52,471 nucleotides of DNA from Anaerolineales bacterium (GTDB lineage Bacteria; Chloroflexota; Anaerolineae; Anaerolineales; Villigracilaceae): the NCBI GenBank assembly GCA_016934715.1, contig JAFGSI010000086.1, forward strand, positions 1 to 52,471. The letters are read 5' to 3'. Below the pieces are notes generated by a model that was not told the DNA's origin, did not search any database, and saw only the letters and a program-made list of their open reading frames with translations. This document shows positions 1 to 7,892 of this stretch, one piece after another; position 1 is the first letter of the stretch; each line of letters opens with the position of its first letter. A program made the translations under genes and the position numbers.

Positions 1-1
1 G

Positions 2-379
2 ATCGACATCGAAAGAATCTCAGGATCGCCAGATGTGGAATACGGAGTGATATTCCGCTATTTCTCCGACGATAGTTATTACACCTTCATGCTCAACGAC
101 TCCTCGCAAACCTTTAGCGTTTGGATCAATCGAAACGGTGAATGGTACTCACTGCACGATTGGAGTTACAACCGATCGATTCAGGCCAATGCCGTCAATC
201 GTCTGGGAATCTCGGCACGCGGTTCGCGATTTGTTTTCTTCATCAACGGAGAAAACGTCTCAACTCGCAGTGGTACCGGGCCGCTGTCAGGCCGGATCGG
301 GGTGACAATCAGTGCGCCCAATACGGGGGACTCCGCGGTCCTCCGTTTCGCCAATCTCGAGCTCCAGGGCTCGCGCTGA
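2..379 (+). CDS. C-terminal part of a secreted or surface protein with a LamG/3-keto-disaccharide hydrolase-like beta-sandwich (5' end outside window)
   Basis: The frame is open from base 2 to the TGA at 377-379, so the gene starts upstream of the window. An internal GTG at 35 is not a convincing start because coding character continues to the window edge. The visible 125 residues read like the end of a concanavalin-type jelly-roll: 'YGVIFRYFSDDSYYTF', then 'NRLGISARGSRFVFFING', 'GRIGVTISA' and a closing 'LRFANLELQG' strand. In the LamG/DUF1080-like family such domains bind sugars or sit at the end of lipoproteins and kinase-linked surface proteins. No catalytic residues can be judged from this fragment. 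The next gene follows 18 bp later on the same strand and also encodes a membrane-anchored extracellular protein, so the two may be co-transcribed. Fold recognition is by pattern only. Confidence 0.6.
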   Translation: MDIERISGSPDVEYGVIFRYFSDDSYYTFMLNDSSQTFSVWINRNGEWYSLHDWSYNRSIQANAVNRLGISARGSRFVFFINGENVSTRSGTGPLSGRIGVTISAPNTGDSAVLRFANLELQGSR

Positions 380-397
380 GAATAAAGGAGAATCTTC

Positions 398-1024
398 ATG
401 ACCTCCCCTTACGAACCCGGCACCCTGGCTCCTCTCGCCCCGCAGGAGAAACGTCCCCGTAACGCAAAGGCCCTGTGGATCGGCGGCCTGGGCGGCGGAC
501 TGGTCTTGATCTGCCTCCTGGGCGCAATCCTGCTCCTCGTTGGGCGGTCCCAAATCCCGGCCATTGCTGAACTCTTCGCCAGCAGCACGCCAACCATCAC
601 GCCATCCCCGACCTACAGCCCCACCCCGACGCGCACCCCGACTCCCACCCGGACCCGCACGCCAACTCCCCGCCCGGGCGGGACCGTCACCGGGCGGGCC
701 TTCTTCGCAGACACAAACACCCCCTTTCAGACCACGGTGAACCTGGTCAACGACAACTCGCAGACAGAGCTGACGGTCGAAACCGACCGGCAGGGGTATT
801 ACGAATTCACCGGCATCACGACCGGCACCTACCAGATCGAGGTCATCATCCCGGAGGCAGTCATTGCTGCCTGTACGAACACCCACCTGACCAGTGAAAC
901 CGGCTGGTCTGTCGTCTATCGGATCACGGGAACCGGACTCTTCATCCCCATGGTGCAATCGGACGAGTTCCACATCTCGGCCGGGGATGAGATCAATCTA
1001 ACCCCGGGGCTTGCCTGCCACTAG
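398..1024 (+). CDS. Membrane-anchored protein with Pro/Thr linker and carboxypeptidase-regulatory-like (SpaA/Cna-B type) domain
   Basis: 208 aa. AAAGGAGAA lies about 6 nt before the ATG. The layout is a short cytoplasmic tail (1-24), one hydrophobic segment (about 25-50, rich in Leu/Gly/Ile), then a low-complexity stalk of Thr-Pro repeats (about 62-92). The C-terminal domain (about 93-208) reads 'GGTVTGRAFF', 'ETDRQGYYEFTGITTGTYQIEVIIP'. This is the signature of carboxypeptidase-regulatory-like/Cna-B beta-sandwich domains, which are structural modules on bacterial cell surfaces. The topology is therefore type II or a signal anchor, with the sandwich outside. No enzymatic residues are seen. 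The stalk resembles those of the lipoprotein at 16312. Function is unknown; it probably displays a small domain away from the membrane. Confidence 0.65.
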   Translation: MTSPYEPGTLAPLAPQEKRPRNAKALWIGGLGGGLVLICLLGAILLLVGRSQIPAIAELFASSTPTITPSPTYSPTPTRTPTPTRTRTPTPRPGGTVTGRAFFADTNTPFQTTVNLVNDNSQTELTVETDRQGYYEFTGITTGTYQIEVIIPEAVIAACTNTHLTSETGWSVVYRITGTGLFIPMVQSDEFHISAGDEINLTPGLACH

Positions 1025-1548
1025 CGTACGTTTTGCGCAAACAGGCGGCAAAACGTTGAATAAGATTCGATGGTGTCCGGTCGCGGCAAGCGCCGGTAAC
1101 CTCTGCGGAAGCGGAGGTATCCGGGCATGGCGACGAAAATATCAGGATCCTCTGCACGAACTGATAGAGTGCTGACCCAATCGCTCGACTGGCAGGCTCC
1201 TCTTGAGCAAAACGATCTGGCCGATCCTGATCCCCCACCGGATGTCGAAGCGCGCATGGATGCCGGTTTCTCTTCCGGCCAAAACCTGACCTGGCTGTTG
1301 GAGATGGGATCTTGTCCCAACACCAAGGCTCCCAATGGGCAGACAGCAATAGCCCTGTGCTCCCTACGATCATGATGTCCAGTCCTTTCTCTCAAGAAAG
1401 CAAACAAGAACGAGAACAGAACTCACAAAAGACGATATTAGGAGTCGCAGACTGCGATAGGTACTGCGGAGATCGGTCAGGCCGGATGCGCCCGGTCTGA
1501 TGCAGCGTGTGAGCGACCAGCGCCGGATGCTGGCAGGCGCTGGAGGCC
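1025..1548. other. Gene-poor stretch left of the IS110 remnant
   Basis: No reading frame here shows coding character. The open frames on both strands are short, rich in Arg/Ser/Pro and match no family I recognise. It may be decayed DNA belonging to the insertion remnant that follows. I see no clear terminator for the upstream gene. Confidence 0.4.
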
Positions 1549-2160
1549 CTATCCTGGTATTCGAGCGTGAGGCGGATGAGCGCAGAGAAGGTCTGTGACG
1601 CGCTCAGGGAAGACGTTATCGCATGTCAGCACATTCCATTGGATCAATGGGTTGGAGAACTGGTCGCGCTGGGCAGCCCAGCGCAGGCCGATCGCCTTGC
1701 GAGCCGTGGCGACGCGAGCGACACCGGCTGGTTTGGAGAGGGCGAGGCGTTTGCAGGTGCAGTACAAGGCAGGTTGGTGAACGAGCAAACTCGAGACGGC
1801 GTTCATCAGGTTGCGGCGCAGGCAAACGTCCCCGCTCTTGAGAATGGGGGTGCCGCGACCTTTGCGCTGGTGGTTGCCGGAATCGTTGCGGTCGCTGACC
1901 AGGCCAGAGCGGCGGAAGACCTGGGCCGCTTCGGTGTAGTGGGCCGGGTCGCCAATGAAGGCGGCCAGGCTGGCAGCCTGACTGGAAAAAGTCTGGATCA
2001 AGCCCCGCTCCCCACCCTGATTCCTGCCAGATGCCGATCCTCTTTCCTGAGCGGTCCGCGGCAACCCGCGTGCCGCTGTTCTTGCAGCGCGTCCTTGGAC
2101 TGCAAGGACACGAACCTCTGGGAATATCAATGCGCTGAAAACCCAATTCCCCCCTTGCAC
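1549..2160 (-). pseudogene. Eroded IS110-family transposase, C-terminal (transposase_20) part
   Basis: The minus-strand frame contains a block matching the C-terminal domain of IS110/IS116/IS902 transposases: 'FIGDPAHYTEAAQVFRRSGL', then an SG followed by the basic 'KGRGTPILKSGDVCLRRNLM', a helix ending 'HQPALYCTCKRL', and 'VARVATARKAIG'. The recognisable match runs roughly 2010 down to 1650. The N-terminal DEDD catalytic half is missing: the frame begins only about 50 codons earlier, right beside the neighbouring regulator gene. The helix-hairpin-helix preceding the domain is also scrambled. This is therefore a dead fragment, not an active element. No terminal repeats were found, as expected because IS110 elements lack conventional ones. 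The exact borders of the remnant are uncertain. Confidence 0.65.
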
Positions 2161-2167
2161 CCGAGTG

Positions 2168-2854
2168 TCAGATCTTTTCTTTCTGCGCCATACCCCCCAG
2201 GCGCTCCGGGTCCGTTATCTCGAACTCGGTGCGGTTGATCTGGATCAAACCCTCGTCGGCGAACTTATGCAAAAAGCGGCAGACCACTTCGCGAGACGAA
2301 CCGATGCGGGCTGCCATGTCGTCCAGGGTCAGGCTGCGCGTGGTCGGTCCAGGCGCCGTCTGCCCGGGAAATTCCATCAGCAGGCGCGCCAGTCGTCCTG
2401 CGACCGGTTGGAATGCCAGTCCATCGATCACTTCGCTGGCACGGAGCATCCGCTCCATCATCAGCAAGGATAGTTCCCAGGCCAGGCTGCCATTCTCCAG
2501 CAGGAAAGGCAGCATGGCCTCTCGCCTCCACAGGTACAGCTCCGAAGGCTGATGGAATTTCAAGGCGATCGGATTGGGCATCTGCTCCCGAAAAAAGGCC
2601 AGCCCCCAGAACAGCTCTCCCGGCTCAAGTTCTGCGATCACCAGGCTGCGTCCTTCGCCGGATTCTTTCAGGATCCACAGGCGGCCCTCAACCACCAGGA
2701 ACAGGTAGGGCCAGCAGTCGCCGGCATGGACCAGGAAGCCGCCAGCCGGGTAACGCCTGGAGATGGTCATCTCGGCCAGGCGTCCCAGTTGGCCAGCGTC
2801 GAGACTTGAAAAAAACGGGGATTGTGCGAGCAGGTCGGGGAGGAAGGTTCCCAT
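2168..2854 (-). CDS. Crp/Fnr-family transcriptional regulator
   Basis: 228 aa from the ATG at 2854. A longer frame opens with TTG at 2881, but a TATAAT box (2861-2866) lies inside that extension and would place transcription start at the 2854 ATG, so the shorter, probably leaderless form is preferred. Residues about 12-120 form a cyclic-nucleotide-binding-like beta-roll and about 125-150 a dimer helix. A winged helix follows (about 165-215), with 'SREVVCRFLHKFADEGLI' as recognition helix and turn. The R-E-x-x-x-R spacing is that of CRP, which reads TGTGA half-sites. No FNR-type iron-sulphur cysteine cluster is present. The cAMP-pocket residues are not clearly conserved, so the effector is unknown. 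It is divergent from the membrane protein at 2959, with two palindromes between them, which suggests auto- and cross-regulation. Confidence 0.85.
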   Translation of the reverse strand: MGTFLPDLLAQSPFFSSLDAGQLGRLAEMTISRRYPAGGFLVHAGDCWPYLFLVVEGRLWILKESGEGRSLVIAELEPGELFWGLAFFREQMPNPIALKFHQPSELYLWRREAMLPFLLENGSLAWELSLLMMERMLRASEVIDGLAFQPVAGRLARLLMEFPGQTAPGPTTRSLTLDDMAARIGSSREVVCRFLHKFADEGLIQINRTEFEITDPERLGGMAQKEKI

Positions 2855-2860
2855 GCAAGG

Positions 2861-2866
2861 ATTATA
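2861..2866 (-). promoter_or_regulatory. -10 box of the Crp/Fnr-type regulator
   Basis: Read on the minus strand this is a perfect TATAAT, seven bases before the ATG at 2854, implying a leaderless mRNA. No matching -35 hexamer is visible. The palindrome at 2882-2897 occupies that position instead. Confidence 0.5.
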
Positions 2867-2881
2867 AAGCATGCAGGGCAA

Positions 2882-2897
2882 TTTGACTTATGTCAAA
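2882..2897. promoter_or_regulatory. Crp/Fnr-type operator, box 1
   Basis: Perfect palindrome TTTGAC-TTAT-GTCAAA, the TTGAN-N4-NTCAA geometry of FNR/DNR/CRP sites. If the membrane gene uses the -10-like TACAAA at 2919-2924, its transcript would start near 2931 and this box would be centred at about -41.5, the classical class II activator position. On the other side it overlaps the -35 zone of the regulator's own promoter. Confidence 0.6.
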
Positions 2898-2913
2898 GAC
2901 GGGACGTCCTCCT

Positions 2914-2929
2914 TGTGATACAAATCACG
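2914..2929. promoter_or_regulatory. CRP-type operator, box 2
   Basis: TGTGA-TACAAA-TCACG: the half-sites match the E. coli CRP consensus TGTGA-N6-TCACA at all but the last base. They also form a perfect GTGAT-N4-ATCAC palindrome (2915-2928). The box centre lies 32 bp from that of box 1, about three helical turns, so both could be occupied on one DNA face. It overlaps the putative -10 of the membrane gene, where binding could repress. Confidence 0.55.
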
Positions 2930-2958
2930 ATAGAAGTCCACCCCAAAAGGAGCAAAAA

Positions 2959-3801
2959 ATGGAAAATACCCCCAAGTCCGTACGTTTGATCATGGCCATC
3001 CTGGCTGTCGTGATCGGCCTCTTCATGATCGCCGTGGCGCCATTCCTGATCCAGACCTCGCTGGAACGGGTTCTTTCGGCGCTGATGACTGTTTCGGCAG
3101 AAAAGCCCGCCTACGCCAGCGGGATCCTCCTGTTCTCCTACGCCTTCCCGCTCTACCGCGGGCTGATCTTCATTGGCGGGATCGCCCTGCTCTGGCTGGC
3201 AGGCCCCATCCACCAGGGGAAGGAATGGGCCTTTCCTGTGGCACTGCTGGCGGCGGCCTTCCCGTCGGCTGGCGGGATGTTCATGTTCATGCCCTATGTT
3301 TCCTTTGTGGACGGGTTCCCCATCCCGATGGCCGTCTCGTTCGTCGGGCTGATCCTCTTCTGGGCGCTCATCCTGCTGCGCAAGGTTGACAGGTGGTTGA
3401 AATGGGGCCAATTCCTGGCCCTGACCTTTGCCGGGATGCTGACCACCCACGCCTTTATCGTCGGGATTGGCAACCTGCGCATGCTGCTCACCCGCCCCGA
3501 AAAACCGCTGTACAGTGGCTTGGGCGAGTGGGTGCTGGCCTGGTCGCAGCCCATCCAATGGATCTGTGTACTCCTGCTGTTCATCGCCATCTACCTGATC
3601 GCCGCACGGAAATTCTCCGGCTGGTGGCTGGCGCTGATCTCGGTGACCTCCCTGGCCGCCATCGATATCCCCATGCAGATCATCCGTCTCACCATGACCG
3701 ACTCCACGGCCTGGGACTATACCTACGGGTTGCCCATCATTATCGGTCTGCTGTTCGTCCTGCTCTTCCCGAAATTCAAGGCCGCGCTGATCCAGGAGTA
3801 G
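2959..3801 (+). CDS. Polytopic membrane protein of unknown function, probable target of the divergent Crp/Fnr regulator
   Basis: 280 aa. The ATG at 2959 is chosen because AAAGGAG precedes it by 6 nt; a longer frame from 2890 would run through the operators. About seven or eight hydrophobic helices cover the whole length (for example 'VRLIMAILAVVIGLFMIAVA' near the start and 'YGLPIIIGLLFVLLFPKF' at the end). Loops are short, there is no soluble domain, and no haem or metal ligand pattern stands out. I do not recognise the family. Being the only gene facing the regulator across two Crp/Fnr-type boxes, it is likely its main regulated gene. The C-terminal 'FPKFKAALIQE' tail is probably cytoplasmic. 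Confidence 0.75.
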   Translation: MENTPKSVRLIMAILAVVIGLFMIAVAPFLIQTSLERVLSALMTVSAEKPAYASGILLFSYAFPLYRGLIFIGGIALLWLAGPIHQGKEWAFPVALLAAAFPSAGGMFMFMPYVSFVDGFPIPMAVSFVGLILFWALILLRKVDRWLKWGQFLALTFAGMLTTHAFIVGIGNLRMLLTRPEKPLYSGLGEWVLAWSQPIQWICVLLLFIAIYLIAARKFSGWWLALISVTSLAAIDIPMQIIRLTMTDSTAWDYTYGLPIIIGLLFVLLFPKFKAALIQE

Positions 3802-4346
3802 TGCCCGACCTTCCCATGGAGGCAGGTGCGGCGCAAGAAGTTCCCGCTCGCGCCGTACCTGCCAGGCAAGAACTGCTTGACCGAGACCAAGTCCGAAGCT
3901 CGTATATTCCAGTGCGCTTCGGACTTCCTGTCCGGCAGCATGCTCGCAACGCTGGCGGATCCTCAAGATACATCTGGATGAGCGCGGCCTGGGAAGTCAC
4001 ACGCCAGCGCGACGCCCCTGATGGAAAGGTCGGGGGGGCGCGCGAGCAATTCGCGCGCCTGGCGAATACGCGGTGGGCGAAGATGGTCCCTGGGAGTGCT
4101 GTGCATCTCCTGGCGAATCGATCGGTCAGAGAATCAGTACGGACGCCAACAGAACGAGCGATCGCGTCACGATTGCGCACTGCGGCATAGCTCATCTGGA
4201 GAGTGGCCATCGCCTGACCCACGATCTGCTGGGACACCCTTCCTGGTGTGGGGGTCAGACAGGCCCATCCGAAGACAGGTACCGGGTCTCACCAGACTCG
4301 GGCGCCCTGGCCGGGCTGCGACCGTCTGCGGCCGGTAAAGGAGCGT
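3802..4346. other. Gap with an 11-bp inverted repeat, otherwise no gene
   Basis: No convincing gene was found in about 545 bp. Perfect arms at 3889-3899 and 3916-3926 (GTCCGAAGC/GCTTCGGAC core) enclose a 16-nt loop. No T-run follows on either strand, so it is terminator-like only by shape. The remaining open frames are Arg/Ser-rich and probably non-coding. The region may be decayed. Confidence 0.4.
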
Positions 4347-4352
4347 TATAAT
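4347..4352 (+). promoter_or_regulatory. -10 box of the MFS transporter gene
   Basis: A perfect TATAAT ends 17 nt before the ATG at 4370, giving a leader of about 10 nt or less. No Shine-Dalgarno sequence is present in that leader. No clear -35. Confidence 0.5.
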
Positions 4353-4369
4353 CGAGCCTGTTTCCCACC

Positions 4370-5620
4370 ATGCCCACTTTTTTCCCCCCACCCCCCCACG
4401 AGATCCAGAAGCGTAATTTTCGCTATGTGCTGATCGACGCCGTTGGGGTCAGCATCGCCAGCGTCGCCTCCCCCTTCCTGCCGGTCTTCCTGACCCGCCT
4501 GGGCGCCAGCAACTTCCAGGTCGGGCTGCTCTCGTCCATGCCAGGGGTGACCGGGCTGGTCCTGGCGCTCTTCGTCGGGCGCTTCCTGCAGACCCGCACC
4601 AACATCGTGCCCTGGTACAGCCTGTCCCGCCTGCTGGTCATTGCCTGCTACGCCCTGACCGGGCTGCTGACCCTCTTGATCCCCCAGAACCACATCATCA
4701 CCTCGACCCTGGCCATCTGGGCCTTCGCCACCCTGCCGATGACGGCCCTGGCGGTGGCCTTCTCGGTGGCAATGAATGCCATCGCCGGACCGGAAGGACG
4801 CTACCTGCTGCTCAGCCGGCGCTGGGCCGTCTTCGGCCTGACCAGCGTGGTCGGGACCTTCCTGGTGACGCGCGTCATCGACCGGATCGCTTTCCCGCAT
4901 AATTACGCCCTGATGTTCCTGGGGCTTTCGCTGGGTGGGCTGGTCAGTTTCTACTTCTCCAGCCGCATCCAACTGCCAGACCAGCCTGCGGTGACCTTCG
5001 CCGCGAGCCGTTCACCGAGGGAAAGCCTGCGTAACTACCTGGCCCTGCTGCGCAGCGCCCCGGCGTTCGTCTCTTTCTCGAGCAAACGCTTCGTCTACCT
5101 GTCGGCCCTGGCCCTGAGCGCCCCGATCATGCCGCTCTTCTTCGTCCGCCAGGTGGGAGCCAGCGACTCGCAGATCGGCAGCATCACCATGATCTTCACC
5201 CTGGTGATGCTGGCCGGCTACTTCCTGTGGCCGTGGGTCTCGCGCAGGCGCGGCGGGCGCTTTGTCCTGCTGGCGACCAGCCTGGGAATGGTCTTCTACC
5301 CTGCACTGACGGCCCTCGTTCCGCAGGTCGAGTGGATCCTGGTCTTCGCCGGGATCGCCGGGCTGTTCCAGGCCGGCCTGGACCTGGTCTTCTTCGACGA
5401 GTTGATGAAGACCGTCCCGCCCGAATACTCGGCCACGTTTGTTTCCCTGGCCCAGTCACTGCAGTACCTGACCGCGATGGTTGCCCCGATGATCGGCACC
5501 GTCCTGGCAGACCTTCTCGGCCTGGGCGGGGCCCTGCTGGTCAGCAGCGGGCTGCGGCTGCTGGGATTTCTGCTCTTCCTGCGGCCGGACCGGCGGAAGC
5601 TCATCCCGCCGGCAGGATGA
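4370..5620 (+). CDS. Major facilitator superfamily transporter
   Basis: 416 aa, the usual length for a 12-helix MFS carrier. The ATG directly follows a TATAAT box at 4347-4352 and has no ribosome-binding site, so the mRNA is nearly leaderless. Two bundles of about six helices can be traced, the first from residue 20 to 190 and the second from about 235 to 405. A basic loop after helix 2 ('FVGRFLQTRT') and its equivalent in the second half ('PWVSRRRGGR') stand where MFS proteins carry the RxxxR motif A. The substrate cannot be inferred; the sequence lacks obvious charged residues in membrane helices, which would fit a drug or sugar efflux type. It is convergent with the serpin gene across a shared terminator. 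Confidence 0.8.
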   Translation: MPTFFPPPPHEIQKRNFRYVLIDAVGVSIASVASPFLPVFLTRLGASNFQVGLLSSMPGVTGLVLALFVGRFLQTRTNIVPWYSLSRLLVIACYALTGLLTLLIPQNHIITSTLAIWAFATLPMTALAVAFSVAMNAIAGPEGRYLLLSRRWAVFGLTSVVGTFLVTRVIDRIAFPHNYALMFLGLSLGGLVSFYFSSRIQLPDQPAVTFAASRSPRESLRNYLALLRSAPAFVSFSSKRFVYLSALALSAPIMPLFFVRQVGASDSQIGSITMIFTLVMLAGYFLWPWVSRRRGGRFVLLATSLGMVFYPALTALVPQVEWILVFAGIAGLFQAGLDLVFFDELMKTVPPEYSATFVSLAQSLQYLTAMVAPMIGTVLADLLGLGGALLVSSGLRLLGFLLFLRPDRRKLIPPAG

Positions 5621-5635
5621 GCCCTGGGCGTCGTA

Positions 5636-5669
5636 ACCAAAAGGCGATCCAGCTGGATCGCCTTTTGGT
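5636..5669. terminator. Bidirectional terminator between MFS and serpin genes
   Basis: A 34-bp perfect palindrome, ACCAAAAGGCGATCC on the left and its complement on the right around AGCT. The flanking A/T tracts inside the arms (CAAAAGG...CCTTTTG) supply a short U-run in both directions. It lies 15 bp after the MFS stop codon and 5 bp after the serpin stop codon. Confidence 0.8.
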
Positions 5670-5674
5670 CCTGC

Positions 5675-6958
5675 CTACTCTGCTGGATCGAGCACCCGCC
5701 CGATGAACAGGATCTGGCCGCTGGGGATGTCGCGGATCAGAAAGAGGAACGGCCGGTCGATGATCAGGCGTACGCCCTCATCCGAAGGCGGAGCGGCACC
5801 GGCCATCATGATCACCGCGGTCGCCGCGGCAGCCTCGGTCCCCTCCTCATCCACTGCCACAAAGGCCTGGTGAATCACGTCGCTGATGAACAGGTCGCGC
5901 AGCCCATCCATGCCGGAGAAGTCGGCCCGGGCCGGGTCGAAGGCCTCCGGCATGCCCAGCCCGGCCAGCTGCCCGGCCAGGCTGAACTGGCTGCGGAAGG
6001 TGAACGTCGGCAGTCCCAGCTCGACCTCCACCGGCTGCAGTTCGGCCAGGATCATCGCCAGGGTCTCTGCATCCAGACCGGCTTCGAAGGCCGCCAACTG
6101 GCCCTCGTCCGGGACAAGGATGTCCATGGCCGCCGTCCCGCCCACGTAAGGCAGCTCGACAGCCCGAAAATTTTCCCCCCGGGCATAGGGCAGATAGGCC
6201 CGATTGTGCATCATCTCGACCTGTACCACGGTGCCGTCCAGGCGGAAGAAAGGCGCCTGGTTGGTGTTGTCGGACGGGAAGGGCATCTGCCAATCCGCCT
6301 TGAAGTAGATCGCATTGGCCAGCACCATCCGGGTCAGCGGGCTCAGCGCCCCGGGTGGGATCAGATCCTCGATGCGCCCGTGGGTCCCGTCGCTGATCCA
6401 GGTGTTGATCTCCTGGCGCACAGCATCCGCGTTGGCAACGAAGTCAGCGGGATGGATGCCAGCCCCGTAGTTGACCGCCAGCAGGTCGAGGTATTCGGGC
6501 AGGAAGGGATGTTCCTGTTGGGCCCAGACCCCGTTGGCAATGTTGAGCTGCAGCGGTTCATCGTCCTGATCGTCGGATTGCCCGCGGCGGGCCAGTTCCA
6601 GGTCAAGAGCGTTGTAGGCCGGATGCAGGCGCTCGGGCGGCAGGCGGAAATGCAAGACCGCGTCCATCTGTTCCCCGGTCCGGCCGCCCGCCCCGGCCCG
6701 GGTCATTGCCAGGGCCAGGGAGATGCTGAATGGCGAGCAGAACAGGTTGCCATCCTTCGAGCGCAATGTCTGGTACAGATCGACGGTGAAGGCGTTGTTG
6801 CCCGCCACCAGGGTCTGCAGATCGCCGGACGTGACGTTCGGGGCGGTCTCACGCTGCAGGCTGGAATGGACCGGATCGGGCACGGCAGGGCTGCAGGCCG
6901 CCAGCAGCAGGCCGGCCGCGGCCAGAAAAAGGAATATCCGCACGGCAGTATTCTTCAT
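5675..6958 (-). CDS. Lipoprotein serpin (serine protease inhibitor)
   Basis: 427 aa from the ATG at 6958. A longer upstream open frame exists but lacks serpin homology, and the lipoprotein signal starts here. The lipobox LLAAC ends at Cys22, so the protein should be secreted and lipid-anchored. The mature part carries the serpin fold: 'NLFCSPFSISLALAMTRAGA' (helix B region), 'MVLANAIYFKADWQMPF' (strand 3A), 'FISDVIHQAFVAVDEEGTEA' leading into the reactive loop, and 'DRPFLFLIRD' with 'ILFIGRVLDP' at the end. The hinge E-G-T-E-A-A-A-A-T keeps the small residues required for loop insertion, so it should be an inhibitor rather than a non-inhibitory serpin. Counting from the hinge puts P1 near M-A-G-A, which suggests elastase- or subtilisin-like targets; this assignment is uncertain by one or two residues. 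Confidence 0.92.
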   Translation of the reverse strand: MKNTAVRIFLFLAAAGLLLAACSPAVPDPVHSSLQRETAPNVTSGDLQTLVAGNNAFTVDLYQTLRSKDGNLFCSPFSISLALAMTRAGAGGRTGEQMDAVLHFRLPPERLHPAYNALDLELARRGQSDDQDDEPLQLNIANGVWAQQEHPFLPEYLDLLAVNYGAGIHPADFVANADAVRQEINTWISDGTHGRIEDLIPPGALSPLTRMVLANAIYFKADWQMPFPSDNTNQAPFFRLDGTVVQVEMMHNRAYLPYARGENFRAVELPYVGGTAAMDILVPDEGQLAAFEAGLDAETLAMILAELQPVEVELGLPTFTFRSQFSLAGQLAGLGMPEAFDPARADFSGMDGLRDLFISDVIHQAFVAVDEEGTEAAAATAVIMMAGAAPPSDEGVRLIIDRPFLFLIRDIPSGQILFIGRVLDPAE

Positions 6959-7291
6959 GTCCTGTTCGGCGCCAGAAACCACCCTCTTTCGCGGGGCAGG
7001 AAAGCGCCAGCTCCTTTCTGTGTATATACAGATGTTCTGATCACACCGCACTGCTGTTCGCAGGAGGAACGCGCAATTCTTTCCAGCGGGGCTGTGCTGG
7101 GACGGAAAATCCCGATCTCGCCCGTCAGGGAAGTCAGCCAGCCGAAACGGCGCAGGCTGCAACTGCGCACCACCCTGAAGACCGGCGCCTGCCGGGGGGG
7201 AATTCAGACGGCCTCTGCCTCCTGAATCAGGGCCTGTCCATCGACGTCCGGTCCCAGGTTCCAGTGTACCTTTTGGCAGGACGAAAAGCGG
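6959..7291. other. Divergent intergenic region between serpin and nitroreductase
   Basis: About 330 bp without a gene. TGTATATACA at 7021-7030 is a self-complementary AT-rich block about 65 bp before the serpin ATG. Its TATATA could be the serpin -10. Nothing else is recognised. Confidence 0.35.
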
Positions 7292-7297
7292 TAGAAT
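7292..7297 (+). promoter_or_regulatory. -10 box of the nitroreductase gene
   Basis: TAGAAT, 17 nt before the ATG and immediately followed by the GGAGGTG ribosome-binding site at 7304-7310. No -35 at proper spacing. Confidence 0.4.
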
Positions 7298-7314
7298 CAC
7301 CCCGGAGGTGTCGC

Positions 7315-7872
7315 ATGGACGTACTTGAAGCAATCCAATCCCGCCAGTCGATCGGGGCGCTCAAACCGGATCCGGTGCCGGAAGAGCTGATCAAACAGCT
7401 TCTGACCGCCGCAGTGCAGGCCCCCAATCATTACAAGGTCCGACCCTGGCGTCTCGTCGTGCTGACCGGGGCCGGGCGCGAGCGCATGGGCGCTGTTCTG
7501 GCCGCATCGTTCGCCGCCCGATTCCCCACGGCGCCCAAGAGCGCGCTGGAGAAGGAGCGCACCAAGCCCCTGCGCGCCCCGCTGGTCATCGCCGTCGGGG
7601 TCGACAGGCCGGCCGAGGCCCGGGTGCTGGGGGTGGAGAACATCTGCGCCGCGGCGGCGGCCTGCCAGAACCTGCTGCTGGCCGCCCACGCTCTCGGCCT
7701 GGGGGCCAAGTGGCGTACCGGGGAGGCGGCCGGCGACCCGCGCCTCAAGGAGTTCCTGGGGCTGGATGCCGAGCAGGACCTGATCGCCCTGATCTACATC
7801 GGAATCCCTGAAGGCCAACCACCGCCACCGGCACGCCCCGGCTTCGAAGACCGGACGGTCTGGATAAAATGA
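7315..7872 (+). CDS. Nitroreductase-family FMN-dependent oxidoreductase
   Basis: 185 aa; the ATG at 7315 has GGAGGTG 5 nt upstream. The N-terminal 'DVLEAIQSRQSIGALKPDPV' corresponds to the nitroreductase motif that starts with an R-x-S near the FMN phosphate. 'AAVQAPNHYKVRPWRLVVLT' is the APSxxNxQPW-type motif, 'ENICAAAAACQNLLLAAHALGLGAKWRTG' is the dimer helix with the GxG stretch, and 'LIALIYIGIPEG' the closing strand. The length is typical of the short RutE/YdjA-like subgroup. Such enzymes reduce nitro groups, quinones or enones with NAD(P)H; the physiological substrate here is unknown. The gene stands alone and ends before a hairpin shared with the convergent response regulator. Confidence 0.88.
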   Translation: MDVLEAIQSRQSIGALKPDPVPEELIKQLLTAAVQAPNHYKVRPWRLVVLTGAGRERMGAVLAASFAARFPTAPKSALEKERTKPLRAPLVIAVGVDRPAEARVLGVENICAAAAACQNLLLAAHALGLGAKWRTGEAAGDPRLKEFLGLDAEQDLIALIYIGIPEGQPPPPARPGFEDRTVWIK

Positions 7873-7892
7873 AGATTGGTCCGAGAGACCCT

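Noticed and set aside
3776-4237. A second transposase remnant between the membrane protein and MFS genes
   Set aside because: The open frame is Arg/Ser-rich and no transposase motif could be matched.
5675-7333. Serpin starting at 7333 with a 552-aa product
   Set aside because: The first 125 residues have no homology character, and a proper lipoprotein signal begins at 6958.
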